DNA from: an uncultured Gammaproteobacteria bacterium
GTDB taxonomy: Bacteria > Pseudomonadota > Gammaproteobacteria > DRJJ01
DNA: 64,000 nucleotides
Assembly: GCA_947258795.1 (NCBI GenBank)
Contig: CAMYJU010000007.1
Location: forward strand, 1-64,000
Direction: 5' to 3'
Shown here: piece by piece, positions 26,190 through 36,660 of the stretch
Position numbering within the stretch: the first letter of the stretch is position 1
How the letters are laid out: each line of letters starts with the position of its first letter
Notes under the pieces: generated by a model
What the model was told of the DNA's origin: nothing
Databases searched by the model: none
What the model saw: the letters and a program-made list of their open reading frames with translations, nothing else
Program-made: the position numbers and the translations under genes

Positions 26190-27671
26190 ATGGCAACTAT
26201 TAGCAAAGAAGAGACCGAAGCGCTTATACAGGAGGTGCTGGAGGTCTATCCTGAGAAGGCAAAAAAGGATCGTGCAAAACATCTGACTATAAATGACCAG
26301 AGTGTTGAGCAGTCAAAAAAATGTATTACTTCCAACAGGAAATCACTTCCTGGTGTAATGACTATTCGTGGATGTGCCTATGCGGGTTCCAAGGGCGTGG
26401 TATGGGGTCCGATCAAGGACATGATCCATATCTCACATGGTCCGGTTGGTTGTGGCCAGTACTCGCGTGCCGGCCGTCGAAACTATTATATAGGTACGAC
26501 CGGTGTCAATACCTTTGTTACCATGAATTTCACCTCGGATTTCCAGGAGAAGGATATTGTATTTGGTGGCGACAAGAAACTGGACAAGATGATTACCGAA
26601 ATTGACCAGTTATTTCCGTTAAACAAGGGTGTCACTATCCAGTCAGAATGTCCTATCGGACTAATCGGTGATGATATCGAGGCCGTTGCCAAGAAGAAGA
26701 GCAAGGAATTGGACAAGACTGTTGTGCCTGTTCGTTGTGAAGGATTCCGTGGCGTATCCCAGTCCCTGGGTCATCATATCGCCAATGATGCGGTACGTGA
26801 CTGGGCACTGGACAAGCGTGATGGTGACGACAGCTTCGAAACCACACCTTATGATGTGGCAGTCATTGGTGACTACAACATCGGTGGCGACGCATGGTCT
26901 TCACGTACACTGCTTGAGGAAATGGGCCTGCGCGTGGTAGCGCAGTGGTCAGGTGACGGCACCATCTCTGAGATCGAGCTGACACCCAAGGTCAAGCTCA
27001 ACCTTCTGCATTGCTATCGTTCCATGAATTATATTTCACGTCACATGGAAGAAAAGTATGGTATTCCATGGGTTGAGTATAACTTCTTTGGTCCAACCAA
27101 GATTGCTGAAAGTCTGCGCAAGATTGCTTCCTACTTTGATGACACCATCAAGGAGGGTGCTGAACGTGTCATCGAGCGCTACAAGGCCGAGTATGAGGCA
27201 GTGATCGCCAAGTACCGTCCGCGTCTGGAAGGCAAGAGGGTAATGCTGTATGTCGGTGGACTGCGTCCCCGTCATGTCATCGGTGCCTATGAAGACCTGG
27301 GTATGGAAGTGGTTGGTACCGGTTATGAGTTTGCTCATAACGATGACTATGATCGCACAATAAAGGAAATGGGTAATGCAACTCTGATCTACGATGATGT
27401 GACCGGCCTTGAGTTTGAGGAGTTCGTGAAGAAGATTAAACCTGATCTGATTGGTTCCGGCATCAAGGAAAAATACATCTTCCAGAAGATGGGTATTCCA
27501 TTCAGACAAATGCACTCGTGGGATTATTCTGGTCCTTATCATGGTTATGATGGTTTCGCCATCTTTGCGCGGGATATGGACATGACCCTTAATAACCCTT
27601 GCTGGAACATGCTTCAGGCGCCCTGGAAAAAAGATTCAGAGGCAGCTGAGGAAGTCGCAGCTAGCGCATAA
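26190..27671 (+). CDS. nifD: Nitrogenase MoFe protein alpha subunit NifD
   Basis: A 493-residue subunit that carries FeMo-co. P-cluster cysteines are in [21 protein letters not shown] and [12 protein letters not shown]; the FeMo-co ligands are the Cys in [11 protein letters not shown] and the His in [28 protein letters not shown] contains the substrate-gating histidine. All key residues are present. GGAG seven bases before the ATG. Confidence 0.99.
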   Translation: MATISKEETEALIQEVLEVYPEKAKKDRAKHLTINDQSVEQSKKCITSNRKSLPGVMTIRGCAYAGSKGVVWGPIKDMIHISHGPVGCGQYSRAGRRNYYIGTTGVNTFVTMNFTSDFQEKDIVFGGDKKLDKMITEIDQLFPLNKGVTIQSECPIGLIGDDIEAVAKKKSKELDKTVVPVRCEGFRGVSQSLGHHIANDAVRDWALDKRDGDDSFETTPYDVAVIGDYNIGGDAWSSRTLLEEMGLRVVAQWSGDGTISEIELTPKVKLNLLHCYRSMNYISRHMEEKYGIPWVEYNFFGPTKIAESLRKIASYFDDTIKEGAERVIERYKAEYEAVIAKYRPRLEGKRVMLYVGGLRPRHVIGAYEDLGMEVVGTGYEFAHNDDYDRTIKEMGNATLIYDDVTGLEFEEFVKKIKPDLIGSGIKEKYIFQKMGIPFRQMHSWDYSGPYHGYDGFAIFARDMDMTLNNPCWNMLQAPWKKDSEAAEEVAASA

Positions 27672-27678
27672 ACCGTTC

Positions 27679-27709
27679 GTGGAAGGCCTCATTGGTCTGA
27701 GGCCTTCCT
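27679..27709 (+). other. Strong hairpin between nifD and nifK
   Basis: GGAAGGCCTCA-ttggtc-TGAGGCCTTCC is a perfect 11-bp stem followed by TTAATT only. Probably an mRNA-processing or stability element. Confidence 0.65.
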
Positions 27710-27759
27710 TAATTCCATTACGTTAGTTCACAGATTAGTGGCGCGTTGAGGAGAAGATC

Positions 27760-29331
27760 ATGAGTCAGAAAGTTGAAGATATTAAACCCAGTTATCCTTT
27801 ATTCCGTGATGATGAATATAAGGACAATCTTGCAAGAAAACGTGAATCGTATGAAGAATGTTTTCCACAGGAAAAGATTAATGAAGTATTTGAATGGACT
27901 ACTACCGAGGAGTACAAGGAGCTCAATTTTCAGCGTGAAGCCTTGACCGTCAATCCGGCCAAGGCCTGTCAGCCGTTGGGTGCTGTATTGTGTGCGCTGG
28001 GTTTTGAAAAGACCATGCCCTATGTACATGGTTCACAGGGTTGTGTCGCGTATTTCCGCACTTATTTTAATCGTCATTTCAAGGAGCCAATTGCCTGTGT
28101 GTCGGACTCAATGACTGAGGACGCAGCGGTATTTGGTGGCCAGAAAAACATGTTTGATGGTCTGGAAAACTGTAAGGCCATGTACAAGCCGGAAATGATT
28201 GCTGTATCGACTACCTGCATGGCGGAAGTTATCGGCGATGATCTGAACGCCTTTATCGGTAATACCCGCAAGGAAGGTCATGTTCCAGATGAATACCCTG
28301 TACCTTTTGCCCACACGCCGAGCTTTGTGGGATCGCATACGACTGGTTGGGATAATATGTTTGAAGGTATTCTGCGATATTTCACCCTGAATTACATGGA
28401 AGACAAGGAAGTTGGCAGCAATGGCAAGATTAATATTGTTCCTGGCTTTGAAACTTATCTGGGTAACTTCCGTGTTATTCATCGCATGTTGAAGGAAATG
28501 GATGTTGATTATTCTTTCCTGTCTGATCCAACTGAAGTGCTGGATACGCCCGCAGATGGAGAATTCCGTATGTATGCAGGCGGAACAACGATTGATGAAG
28601 TGAAGGACGCACCGAATGCTATCGACACGCTTACACTTCAGCCTTGGCAATCAGCTAAAACCAAGAAGTATATCAAAAACACCCTGAAGCAACCGGCAAG
28701 TAATATCAATATTCCGATGGGTCTTGAATGGACGGATGACTTCCTGATGAAGGTTTCTGAACTGACAGGCAAGCCAATCCCTGAAAGTCTTGCGAAGGAA
28801 CGTGGTCGACTGGTAGATATGATCACTGACAGTCACGCCTGGTTGCATGGCAAAAAGTTTGCCCTATGGGGTGATGCAGACTTTGTTATGGGTATGAGCA
28901 AATTCTTACTCGAACTGGGTGCAGAGCCAACCCATATCCTGTGTAATCACGCAAACAAGCGTTGGAAAAAGGCAATGCAGGCAATACTCGACGCATCACC
29001 GTATGGTGAAAATTGTGAAGTACACATCAGTAAGGACCTGTGGCACATGCGTTCTCTGGTGTTCACTAATAAACCGGACTTCATGATAGGAAATTCCTAT
29101 GGTAAATTTATCCAGCGCGATACGATCACCAAGGGTAAGGAGCATGAAGTTCCACTAATACGGATCGGATTTCCGATTTTTGACCGTCATCACCTGCATC
29201 GTGATACGACACTGGGTTATGAAGGCGCTATTCATATCCTCAAGACCCTCGTTAACACCATCCTGGAAAGACTGGATGATGATACACGCGGTATGGGTAC
29301 CACAGACTACAACTACGACCTCATTCGCTAA
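27760..29331 (+). CDS. nifK: Nitrogenase MoFe protein beta subunit NifK
   Basis: A 523-residue beta subunit. P-cluster cysteines appear in NPAKACQPLGAV, HGSQGCVAYFR and STTCMAEVIGDD. The N-terminal extension (residues 1-45) is of the long proteobacterial type. GGAG precedes the start. Confidence 0.99.
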   Translation: MSQKVEDIKPSYPLFRDDEYKDNLARKRESYEECFPQEKINEVFEWTTTEEYKELNFQREALTVNPAKACQPLGAVLCALGFEKTMPYVHGSQGCVAYFRTYFNRHFKEPIACVSDSMTEDAAVFGGQKNMFDGLENCKAMYKPEMIAVSTTCMAEVIGDDLNAFIGNTRKEGHVPDEYPVPFAHTPSFVGSHTTGWDNMFEGILRYFTLNYMEDKEVGSNGKINIVPGFETYLGNFRVIHRMLKEMDVDYSFLSDPTEVLDTPADGEFRMYAGGTTIDEVKDAPNAIDTLTLQPWQSAKTKKYIKNTLKQPASNINIPMGLEWTDDFLMKVSELTGKPIPESLAKERGRLVDMITDSHAWLHGKKFALWGDADFVMGMSKFLLELGAEPTHILCNHANKRWKKAMQAILDASPYGENCEVHISKDLWHMRSLVFTNKPDFMIGNSYGKFIQRDTITKGKEHEVPLIRIGFPIFDRHHLHRDTTLGYEGAIHILKTLVNTILERLDDDTRGMGTTDYNYDLIR

Positions 29332-29341
29332 TGTGGTAATC

Positions 29342-29366
29342 GCTGCCCCGCGTATGCGGGGCAGCA
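29342..29366 (+). other. Strong hairpin after nifK
   Basis: GCTGCCCCGC-gtat-GCGGGGCAGC, a perfect 10-bp GC-rich stem without a T run, between nifK and nifT. Likely defines the 3' end of the abundant nifHDK mRNA while allowing some read-through. Confidence 0.65.
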
Positions 29367-29387
29367 TGTTGTGAGGAGTAGAGAGTT

Positions 29388-29600
29388 ATGCCGAATGTAA
29401 TGATACGACGTAAAGATGATGGCGGGCTGTTGTTCTACATAGCGAAAAAAGACCAGGAAGATACAATCGCCTCGGTTGAAATCGATACAGAAGAGCAATG
29501 GGGTGGGGGTGTAGAACTGACCGACGGTTCGAAATACTACATTGATCCAGTGAGTCCACCACCTGAATTTCCAACCACACTGCGTTTTAAACGTGGTTGA
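29388..29600 (+). CDS. nifT: NifT/FixU small protein
   Basis: A 70-residue NifT: MPNVMIRRKDDGGLLFYIAKKD then GGGVELTDGSKYYIDP (positions 42-57) match the family. Conserved after nifK in most diazotrophs; function unresolved. AGGAG upstream. Confidence 0.93.
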   Translation: MPNVMIRRKDDGGLLFYIAKKDQEDTIASVEIDTEEQWGGGVELTDGSKYYIDPVSPPPEFPTTLRFKRG

Positions 29601-29620
29601 CAGTATTAGGAGAATAAACC

Positions 29621-29815
29621 ATGGCTTTAAAAATAGTTGCTGAGCTTTGTACTGCATGTGGAGACTGTGAGCCTGTATGTCCTACAGAGTCAATTTATCC
29701 ACATAAAGGTCTGTTTGCGATCAAGGAAGATAGCTGTACAGAATGTGAAGGAGATTTCGAAACGCCACAATGCCTGGATGTCTGCATGGAGGATGATTGT
29801 ATTGTCCCGGCATGA
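29621..29815 (+). CDS. Small 2[4Fe-4S] ferredoxin
   Basis: A 64-residue ferredoxin with CTACGDCEPVCP and CTECEGDFETPQCLDVC; same long second loop as FdxN at 18151 but without its C-terminal tail. It lies 20 bases after nifT with AGGAG. Probably an electron donor for nitrogenase or cofactor assembly. Confidence 0.92.
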   Translation: MALKIVAELCTACGDCEPVCPTESIYPHKGLFAIKEDSCTECEGDFETPQCLDVCMEDDCIVPA

Positions 29816-29880
29816 CCCTGGCAGAAAGAAGAAACAGACAGGGAGGATAAGCTCCCTGTCGTATCCTGGTGGTTTATATT

Positions 29881-30591
29881 ATGAGTAGTTCACCAATATC
29901 CAAAGACATTGCATTACGGATTGCGCTAGCAGCTAGAGTGCTTCCTGATACTGATCCGGCGCGCTTGTTGAAAGTTCTTGATGATGCTGTTGGTCTTCCG
30001 CCCACCATCAATAAACTACAGCAGTTGAATGTCAAGAAGTTCAGGACAGCAAATGATGGAGAATTTTCTGACATCAATACCGCATCCCTTAAAGAGGCTC
30101 TCGGTATCCTTTCCGGGAATGATGATGACATCATGACTGAGCCATTATCTGAAATTGATGCCTATGATGAAGGTGATATGCCGGGATCCCTGCGTGTAGC
30201 CTGTGCATCCAACAAGGCTGAGGATATGGATGGTCATTTTGGTTCCTGTCAGCGTTTTCTGATCTACCAGGTCAACAAGGAGGAAATACGTCTGATTGAT
30301 GCAAGAAACGCTAAGGGGCCTGAAGCACGTGATGACAAGAATGTTTTTCGAACAGGCTTGATCAAGGATTGCCAGGTTCTGTTTGTGGCCTCGATTGGTG
30401 GTCCGGCGGCGGCCAAGGTTGTCAAGGCCGGTATTCATCCAATTAAGCATCCTGGTGGTGGTACTGCCCGTGAAAGGGTGCAGGCCTTACAGGAAGTGCT
30501 CGGTGATGCACCGCCACCATGGCTGGCAAAAATAATGGGTGAAGCTGCCGAATCTCGAGTACGATTTGAAAGAAATGAGGCAGAAAGCTAA
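29881..30591 (+). CDS. nifY: NafY/NifY-like FeMo-co carrier (second paralogue)
   Basis: About 236 residues, with the same plan as the protein at 4873-5616: N-terminal helical domain (ALRIALAARVLPDTDPARLL) and C-terminal NifX-like domain with DGHFGSCQRFLIYQV and GGPAAAKVVKAGIHPIK, then PPPWLAKIMG. Both paralogues share about half their residues by eye. Its position in nifHDKT-fdx-nifY matches Azotobacter nifY, which binds apo-dinitrogenase. Start ATG 29881. Confidence 0.85.
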   Translation: MSSSPISKDIALRIALAARVLPDTDPARLLKVLDDAVGLPPTINKLQQLNVKKFRTANDGEFSDINTASLKEALGILSGNDDDIMTEPLSEIDAYDEGDMPGSLRVACASNKAEDMDGHFGSCQRFLIYQVNKEEIRLIDARNAKGPEARDDKNVFRTGLIKDCQVLFVASIGGPAAAKVVKAGIHPIKHPGGGTARERVQALQEVLGDAPPPWLAKIMGEAAESRVRFERNEAES

Positions 30592-30603
30592 AGGGTCGTG
30601 ATT

Positions 30604-30870
30604 ATGATAGCGGAAGACGTCATTGAAAAAATCAGTAATCAGGTCCAGTCAGCACAACTGGACGATTCAATCGTTGGAAAATTACGTAGTCAATGGCCCA
30701 ACATCCATTTTACGTATTGTTCAGATGACGATGTTCATCAGGCCAAACCGGTCTATGAGGACAACGATTTCTGCCTTTACCTGGTCGATAACAGTAATCA
30801 TTGTATTTCCTTTACCAGCAGTTATGAAAAAGCAACAGGTGTAGTGATTGCTGAATGTGAAGATGACTGA
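30604..30870 (+). CDS. nif-associated small protein (DUF6129-like)
   Basis: An 88-residue protein: LRSQWPNIHFTYCSDDDV, KPVYEDNDFCLYLVDNSNHC and ATGVVIAE resemble a small nif-cluster family that I recall as DUF6129. No function known. Starts 12 bases after nifY and overlaps the next gene by one base. Confidence 0.7.
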   Translation: MIAEDVIEKISNQVQSAQLDDSIVGKLRSQWPNIHFTYCSDDDVHQAKPVYEDNDFCLYLVDNSNHCISFTSSYEKATGVVIAECEDD

Positions 30871-31640
30871 TGCATATGTCGGAGGAAGCCAGTGATAGTG
30901 ATCTGACACCAAAGGCCAATTGTCGGGAATGTCCTCACCGTAATACCACCTTGAAGACAGGTCGGTGCATTCCTGGCGACATTTGTGTCGGGGCCATGAG
31001 TGGTAGACAGATTGAACGATTTTTTCGCGAAAACCCGGGATTGGCAGGAGAGTATACCGGTGACGAGTTTTGGGAGCGCAGGGCAATCGCGGCACGGTAT
31101 ATATCCCAGCAACGATTGCTGACCATGCTTAATGATCCGGATGAGGTTGTTCGAAGAGTACTTGCTTACCGGCTGCCGATTGATTCACTGGAACTGTTGA
31201 TAGGTGACGAAGACCGGGAAGTCAGAATAACAGTGGCTGACCGTCTGCCGGTCGACAAGGTGGAACGTCTTGTAGATGACCCGGATTATCTTATCCGTGT
31301 ATATGTTGCCAGAAGATTACCGACAGGCAGGCTTTTTCGCCTGACCATGGATCCGGATCGTGAAGTCAGGGTGACAGTGGCGGGACGTTTGCCGGCTGAA
31401 AGCCTGGTGCTGATGAAAAATGACCCGGAACCTGAAGTCAGATGTAAAGTGGCTGAAAGGATTGATCCGGAACTGGCAATTGATATGTTACAGGATACGG
31501 ACTGGCGAGTAAGAATTACCGCAATTGAAAGGGTGCCGATACAGATCTTGAATGACTATATCGATGATGAAGACAGGGATATTCGAGCGATTGCACAGAC
31601 AAGGATTGATAAAGCTCTACATGACGAGGAGATGGAATAA
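30870..31640 (+). CDS. Leucine-rich-repeat-variant (LRV) [4Fe-4S] protein
   Basis: A 256-residue protein resembling the Azotobacter LRV protein. An N-terminal [4Fe-4S] site is formed by Cys18, Cys21, Cys33 and Cys39; then from about residue 85 come seven or so 24-residue repeats of the form DPDxxVRxxVAxRLPxxxLxxL (for example DREVRITVADRLPVDKVERL). LRV repeats form a right-handed alpha/3-10 superhelix. In Azotobacter the gene also lies downstream of nifHDKTY. Role unknown, possibly docking or Fe-S handling. Confidence 0.88.
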   Translation: MHMSEEASDSDLTPKANCRECPHRNTTLKTGRCIPGDICVGAMSGRQIERFFRENPGLAGEYTGDEFWERRAIAARYISQQRLLTMLNDPDEVVRRVLAYRLPIDSLELLIGDEDREVRITVADRLPVDKVERLVDDPDYLIRVYVARRLPTGRLFRLTMDPDREVRVTVAGRLPAESLVLMKNDPEPEVRCKVAERIDPELAIDMLQDTDWRVRITAIERVPIQILNDYIDDEDRDIRAIAQTRIDKALHDEEME

Positions 31641-32659
31641 TGACTGTAGAAGAGCACCCATTTTCCCGATTTATTAAAATCCTGGGTAAAGGGAAAAATG
31701 GCATGCGTTCTCTGACTCAGGACGAAGCCTATGAGGCCATGAGCATGTTTGCTCGCTATGAAGTTGAGCCTGAACAGTTGGGTGCGTTTATGTCACTGAT
31801 AAGGGTAAAGGAAGAAACGCCCGAAGAGCTGGCTGGCTTTACATTGGCATTAAGAGACAGTTTTACCAGGCCGGGCAATCATTCAGGTGTAATGATAGAC
31901 TGGCCGGCATATGCCGGCAAGCGCAAGCATATGCCATGGTTTGTACTTGCAGCGATCCTGCTCGGACGCAACGGTTATCCGGTATTAATGCATGGCCTGA
32001 AACGTGAAGATGATCGTTTTTATGCGGATGATGCACTGGAGGCATTGGGTATTGAAGACAGTAAAACCCTTTCCAGTGCACAGATTGCTATAAAGGAAAC
32101 CGGATTCGCATATATCAGGATAGGCAATTTGTCACAGATTACCGAAGACCTGATGCAGACCAGGGTATTGCTTGGTTTAAGATCGCCTGTCAATACAGTG
32201 GTTCGTATGCTGAATCCGCTATCAGCACCGCTTATGATGCAAGGCGTGTTTCATCCCAACTATGCGCAGGTTCATCAGCAAGCCGGGATTATCCTGGGTC
32301 AGAGTAGTCTGGTTGCATTCAGGGGTGAGGGCGGTGAGGCAGAGCGCATGCCAGATCGTAAATGTACCCTGGCTGGTATAAGCAATGACAGGGTATGGGA
32401 TGATGAATGGCCTGCATTAATGTCTCCTGGTAAATATGAACATGACCACTTTCCTGATATTGATCATTTTCTCAATGTATGGGAAGGGCATGCAGAGGAT
32501 GTCTATGCATGGAACTCGATCGTTGGCACGATAGGGTTGGTTTTAAGGGCGCTGGGTATTTCTGAAAATGCTGAAGAAGCAATCGCCAAAGGTATAGAGA
32601 TGTGGAATGATCGGCTTGTGACCGGAGTGGATGTTCCAAAGCATTGTTCGGGTAGATAA
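31640..32659 (+). CDS. TrpD-like glycosyl/phosphoribosyltransferase family protein (TrpD2/YbiB type)
   Basis: A 339-residue protein of the anthranilate phosphoribosyltransferase fold: N-terminal helical domain (SLTQDEAYEAMSMF, EQLGAFMSLIRVKEETPEEL) and an alpha/beta domain with LLGLRSPVNTVVRMLNPL and GVFHPNYAQVHQQAG. The canonical TrpD GTGGD phosphate loop is absent, as in the TrpD2 subfamily, so it is unlikely to make tryptophan; TrpD2 proteins bind nucleic acid. It overlaps both neighbours by one base. A homologue occurs at the same place in Azotobacter-type nif clusters. Confidence 0.8.
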   Translation: MTVEEHPFSRFIKILGKGKNGMRSLTQDEAYEAMSMFARYEVEPEQLGAFMSLIRVKEETPEELAGFTLALRDSFTRPGNHSGVMIDWPAYAGKRKHMPWFVLAAILLGRNGYPVLMHGLKREDDRFYADDALEALGIEDSKTLSSAQIAIKETGFAYIRIGNLSQITEDLMQTRVLLGLRSPVNTVVRMLNPLSAPLMMQGVFHPNYAQVHQQAGIILGQSSLVAFRGEGGEAERMPDRKCTLAGISNDRVWDDEWPALMSPGKYEHDHFPDIDHFLNVWEGHAEDVYAWNSIVGTIGLVLRALGISENAEEAIAKGIEMWNDRLVTGVDVPKHCSGR

Positions 32660-33630
32660 TGTCGATAGAGCCGTTATATCAATTCAGGGAATCATCTGAC
32701 CTGCTGGATATTGTCAGACAGTCCTGTACCAGTGCAGTGCCCGCCCAGGGTCATGCAGCCTTGCTGAATAATCTTCATCATAGTATTCCCGATTACCATT
32801 TTCAGCATGTGCTGGTACGAGGTGGCTGGTACAGACCTGGCGGTATTATTGACAGTACAGGCAAACGCATAACCGGGAACATGGAAGCATGGGTACAGCA
32901 GCAGTCAGGAGGGGAATTTCAGGATTTTCTTGACCGGTATATTGACCAGGATCTGTATGCGACACGATTCTATGGAAAGACGCATTATTTGGTAGCAAAA
33001 ACCGGTGGACGCGCCTGTGACTTTCTCCAGCTGGAGGTGGAAGAAGTTCAGGAGAGGGCGGACAGACCTTTGATTAATCCTGACGATTTGCCAGATAATC
33101 TTGAGGAGTTGATAGATCCATTTGAATATGAAATGACTGATGTCCATGATCTGTCGGGACCCAGATATATCTTCCGCAGAATAACGTCTGTTCCGGAGCT
33201 ACTGGACAGGCTGCATGAAAGATATGAGGAAAAATACCGGTTTGAGCGTTTTATGGATGCATGGGACAACAGCAGTGCTTCTGAAAATGCCAGCTTCTTT
33301 GAACATTGGGTGCTTAGTTTGCGAGAGTATACCGACAGTTATGACCAGCCGGATATCTCCGTGAAACCGGTCAGTACCTTCAAGGGTAAAACGCCTGTGC
33401 TGGATGAGTCGCCAATACCCAGGGGGGCAGAACTGGCCGTCAGAATACGATCATTTGATCATGATATTGGCTATCCGATGGCATGGTTTTTTTACATGCT
33501 TACCCACAGAACGGTCTCACACCAGATAGTCGAATCAATACACCAGGATCTGATGGGTGCATATGATTATTTGCCGGCAAAAGACCTGGCTATCCTGATT
33601 GACTGGTACGACAATCCGTACAGTTTTTAG
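32659..33630 (+). CDS. Conserved nif-cluster protein of unknown function
   Basis: A 323-residue soluble protein with no motif I can assign. It is acidic, with no signal peptide or membrane helix. Notable stretches are HVLVRGGWYRPGG, RFYGKTHYLVAKTGGRACDFLQLEVEEVQ (positions 96-124) and the C-terminal HDIGYPMAWFFYMLTHRTVSHQIVESI. Overlaps the TrpD2-like gene by one base and ends the nifHDKTY transcription unit before the nifE promoter. Seen beside nif genes in related clusters as far as I recall. Confidence 0.75.
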   Translation: MSIEPLYQFRESSDLLDIVRQSCTSAVPAQGHAALLNNLHHSIPDYHFQHVLVRGGWYRPGGIIDSTGKRITGNMEAWVQQQSGGEFQDFLDRYIDQDLYATRFYGKTHYLVAKTGGRACDFLQLEVEEVQERADRPLINPDDLPDNLEELIDPFEYEMTDVHDLSGPRYIFRRITSVPELLDRLHERYEEKYRFERFMDAWDNSSASENASFFEHWVLSLREYTDSYDQPDISVKPVSTFKGKTPVLDESPIPRGAELAVRIRSFDHDIGYPMAWFFYMLTHRTVSHQIVESIHQDLMGAYDYLPAKDLAILIDWYDNPYSF

Positions 33631-33723
33631 AAGACTGCCTATCTGAACCTCAATCTGTTTTGGCTATCCTCGCCGTAACACTCAAATGTGAATGTCTGCT
33701 AGTTAACCCTTCCCGGTCCGTTT

Positions 33724-33739
33724 TGTCGTAAATCCTACA
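33724..33739 (+). promoter_or_regulatory. NifA activator site for nifE
   Basis: TGTCGTAAATCCTACA is TGT-N10-ACA. It lies only 44 bases before the -24 box, closer than usual. Confidence 0.6.
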
Positions 33740-33783
33740 ATCTCTGATTCCATAAGTCATTGTTAATGCAGGTGTTGCAGGGT

Positions 33784-33799
33784 TGGCATAGCGGTTGCA
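33784..33799 (+). promoter_or_regulatory. Sigma-54 promoter of the nifENX operon
   Basis: TGGCATAGCGGTTGCA, near-perfect -24/-12 element, 40 bases before the nifE ATG. Confidence 0.9.
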
Positions 33800-33838
33800 T
33801 TTAACCAGGTAACATTACTGAACCGGTGTCTAGTCAAT

Positions 33839-35245
33839 ATGAAACAGAAAGACATAACAGCCCTGCTTGATGAGCCTGCCTGTAACCATAACAAAAAGTC
33901 CAAATCAGGCTGTGCCAAGCCCAAGCCCGGTTCAGCAGCCGGAGGTTGCGCCTTTGATGGTGCGCAGATTGCTCTGTTACCAATTGCTGATGTAGCACAT
34001 ATAGTGCATGGCTCAATTGCCTGTGCCGGAAGCTCCTGGGATAACCGGGGTACTCGCTCATCAGGGTCTACCCTGTACAAGATTGGCATGACAACAGACT
34101 TGACTGAACAAGATATTGTTATGGGCCGTGGTGAGAAACGTTTGTTTCACTCCATTAAACAGGCAATCGATACCTATCAGCCGGCAGCAGTATTTGTATA
34201 TAACACCTGTATTCCGGCGCTGGTTGGTGATGATATCGATGCGGTTTGTAAATCAGCAAACGATAAATGGGGAGTATCCGTCGTTCCAGTAGATGCGGCC
34301 GGATTCTATGGCACCAAGAATCTGGGTAACCGCATTGCTGGCGAATCAATGGTCAAATATGTTGTTGGTACCCGTGAGCCTGATCCATTACCACCTTCAT
34401 CAGTCAAAGAGGGGATTACTGTACATGATGTGAACCTGATCGGCGAATACAACATTGCCGGCGAACTATGGCATGTACTGCCATTACTGGATGAACTGGG
34501 TTTGAGAGTGTTATGTACCCTGTCCGGAGATGCTCGTTTCCGTGAAGTGCAAACCATGCACCGCGCAAAAGTCAACATGATGGTTTGTTCCAAGGCAATG
34601 ATCAATGTCGCACGCAAGTTAAAAGACGCGTTTGGAACCGTATGGTTCGAGGGAAGTTTTTATGGTGTTACTGATGTTTCAAAAGCACTGCGAGACTTCG
34701 CGCGCCTGATTGATGATCCGGATCTGACACAGCGTACAGAGTCGTTGATTTCGCGGGAAGAGGCCAGGATCGACCAGGCACTTGAACCCTGGCGTGAGCG
34801 GCTCAGAGGCAAAAGGGTGCTGCTGTATACCGGTGGTGTGAAATCCTGGTCGATTATCTCTGCATTGCAGGACCTGGGTATGCACGTGGTTGCTACCGGT
34901 ACCAAAAAATCTACAGAAGAAGACAAGGCACGAATCCGTGAATTGATGGGCGAGGACGTAAAAATGCTGGAAGATGGCAATCCGCGTGCCTTGTTAAAAC
35001 TGGTCAGAGATGAAAATGTCGACATACTCATTGCGGGTGGTCGCAACATGTACACGGCATTGAAAGCACGTTTGCCGTTCCTTGATATTAACCAGGAACG
35101 CGATTTTGGATACGAAGGCTATACCGGCATGATTGAGCTGGCACGGCAGCTGGCTCTTACTGTGGAATGTCCGGTATGGGAAGCGGTTCGCCGTCCTGCC
35201 CCATGGAAAAAGAATCTACAGAAAGCGGCCGGAGCGGAGACATAG
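33839..35245 (+). CDS. nifE: NifE, FeMo-co scaffold subunit
   Basis: A 468-residue NifD paralogue. Cluster cysteines are in [25 protein letters not shown] and [13 protein letters not shown]; the C-terminal half has [12 protein letters not shown] and [23 protein letters not shown]. NifEN receives NifB-co and converts it to FeMo-co. N-terminal 30 residues are Lys/Cys-rich. Followed by nifN after two bases. Confidence 0.97.
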   Translation: MKQKDITALLDEPACNHNKKSKSGCAKPKPGSAAGGCAFDGAQIALLPIADVAHIVHGSIACAGSSWDNRGTRSSGSTLYKIGMTTDLTEQDIVMGRGEKRLFHSIKQAIDTYQPAAVFVYNTCIPALVGDDIDAVCKSANDKWGVSVVPVDAAGFYGTKNLGNRIAGESMVKYVVGTREPDPLPPSSVKEGITVHDVNLIGEYNIAGELWHVLPLLDELGLRVLCTLSGDARFREVQTMHRAKVNMMVCSKAMINVARKLKDAFGTVWFEGSFYGVTDVSKALRDFARLIDDPDLTQRTESLISREEARIDQALEPWRERLRGKRVLLYTGGVKSWSIISALQDLGMHVVATGTKKSTEEDKARIRELMGEDVKMLEDGNPRALLKLVRDENVDILIAGGRNMYTALKARLPFLDINQERDFGYEGYTGMIELARQLALTVECPVWEAVRRPAPWKKNLQKAAGAET

Positions 35246-35247
35246 TC

Positions 35248-36660
35248 ATGGTTGAAATTCTGAAGCGTAAAAAGGCACTTTCTGTTAATCCGTTAAAGTC
35301 CAGCCAGACCGTAGGCGCCGCGCTTGCCTTCCTGGGGTTGCATCGCTCAATCCCGATGTTGCATGGATCGCAAGGCTGCACTGCATTTGGCAAGGTATTT
35401 TTTGTCAGACATTTCCGCGAGCCTATTCCATTGCAAACCACTGCCATGGACCAGGTCAGTTCGGTTATGGGTTCAGAGGATAATGTCGTGGAAGGGCTGA
35501 AGACATTATGTGAAAAATCAAAACCCGAGCTGATCGGAGTGCCGACAACCGGACTGGCGGAGACACAGGGTAGTGATGTGAAAATGGCCATCAGGATGTT
35601 TCGGAAGAACTATCCCGAGTATGAGCATATTCCCTGTATCCCGGTCACAACACCGGATTTTACCGGTTGCCTCGAATCCGGTTTTGCCCTGGCCACTGAA
35701 GCGATGATTAATGAATTGGTACCGGAAGCAGAGAAGGCTGGTACCAGGCCCGGGAAAAGACCACGTCAGGTAACTGTACTAGCCGGCTCATCCCATACGC
35801 CAGGTGATCTGGAAGCGATCAGGGACATGATAGAGTCTTTCGGGCTGAGGCCTGTGATTATCCCGGATCTGTCTGATTCACTTGATGGTCACCTGACTGA
35901 TATTGATTTCAGCCCGCTCACTATCGGTGGATCCCCGGTATCCGAGTTCGCCAATCTTGGCGACTCAAAGGCCACTTTGGTTATCGGAGCTTCGATGAAT
36001 AAGGCAGCTGGGGCCCTTCAGGGCCGCACTGGTGTCCCGGATTGGCGATTCGATCATTTAATGGGCCTGGAGGCAGTAGATGAATTTATCAGAGCACTCG
36101 TAGAGATTAGCGGTAATGAAGTGCCGGAAAAGATCGAACGTAGTCGCGCTCAACTCCAGGATGCCATGCTCGATACCCATTTCATGTTGGGAATGTCACG
36201 CTTTGCGGTCGCCGCGGACCCTGATTTGCTCAATGCTTTTAGCCATTTACTCGCATCCATGGGCGCAGAGACAGTTGCTGCAGTGGCGCCTGCCAATGCT
36301 CCGGTCTTGAAAAAAATCAATGCAGAAAAAGTCTGTATCGGTGACCTGGAGGAACTCGAAAAAAATGCCAGAGCCAATGCTGCCGAGATAATCATCAGTA
36401 ACTCGCATGCTGTCGATACGGCAAGCAGGCTGGGATTGCCGATCTTGCGTGCCGGTTTTCCCCAGTATGATCTTCTCGGGGGTTACCAGCGTGTCTGGAT
36501 AGGTTATCAGGGGACACGTCAGACATTATTTGACCTGGCCAATATCCTGTTGAGTCTGGAGCGGGGTGAGATACATCCATACCGTTCTATCTATGCACAA
36601 AAACCGGAGTATCAGAATGGTGGAGCAGAGACATCTGAAGATAGTAGGTTGCAACACTAG
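35248..36660 (+). CDS. nifN: NifN, FeMo-co scaffold subunit
   Basis: About 470 residues, NifK paralogue: [40 protein letters not shown] and ETQGSDV are typical NifN. I start it at 35248 (MVEILKRK), two bases after nifE; an upstream in-frame start would overlap nifE by 80 bases. Its 3' end overlaps nifX by 44 bases. Confidence 0.97.
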   Translation: MVEILKRKKALSVNPLKSSQTVGAALAFLGLHRSIPMLHGSQGCTAFGKVFFVRHFREPIPLQTTAMDQVSSVMGSEDNVVEGLKTLCEKSKPELIGVPTTGLAETQGSDVKMAIRMFRKNYPEYEHIPCIPVTTPDFTGCLESGFALATEAMINELVPEAEKAGTRPGKRPRQVTVLAGSSHTPGDLEAIRDMIESFGLRPVIIPDLSDSLDGHLTDIDFSPLTIGGSPVSEFANLGDSKATLVIGASMNKAAGALQGRTGVPDWRFDHLMGLEAVDEFIRALVEISGNEVPEKIERSRAQLQDAMLDTHFMLGMSRFAVAADPDLLNAFSHLLASMGAETVAAVAPANAPVLKKINAEKVCIGDLEELEKNARANAAEIIISNSHAVDTASRLGLPILRAGFPQYDLLGGYQRVWIGYQGTRQTLFDLANILLSLERGEIHPYRSIYAQKPEYQNGGAETSEDSRLQH

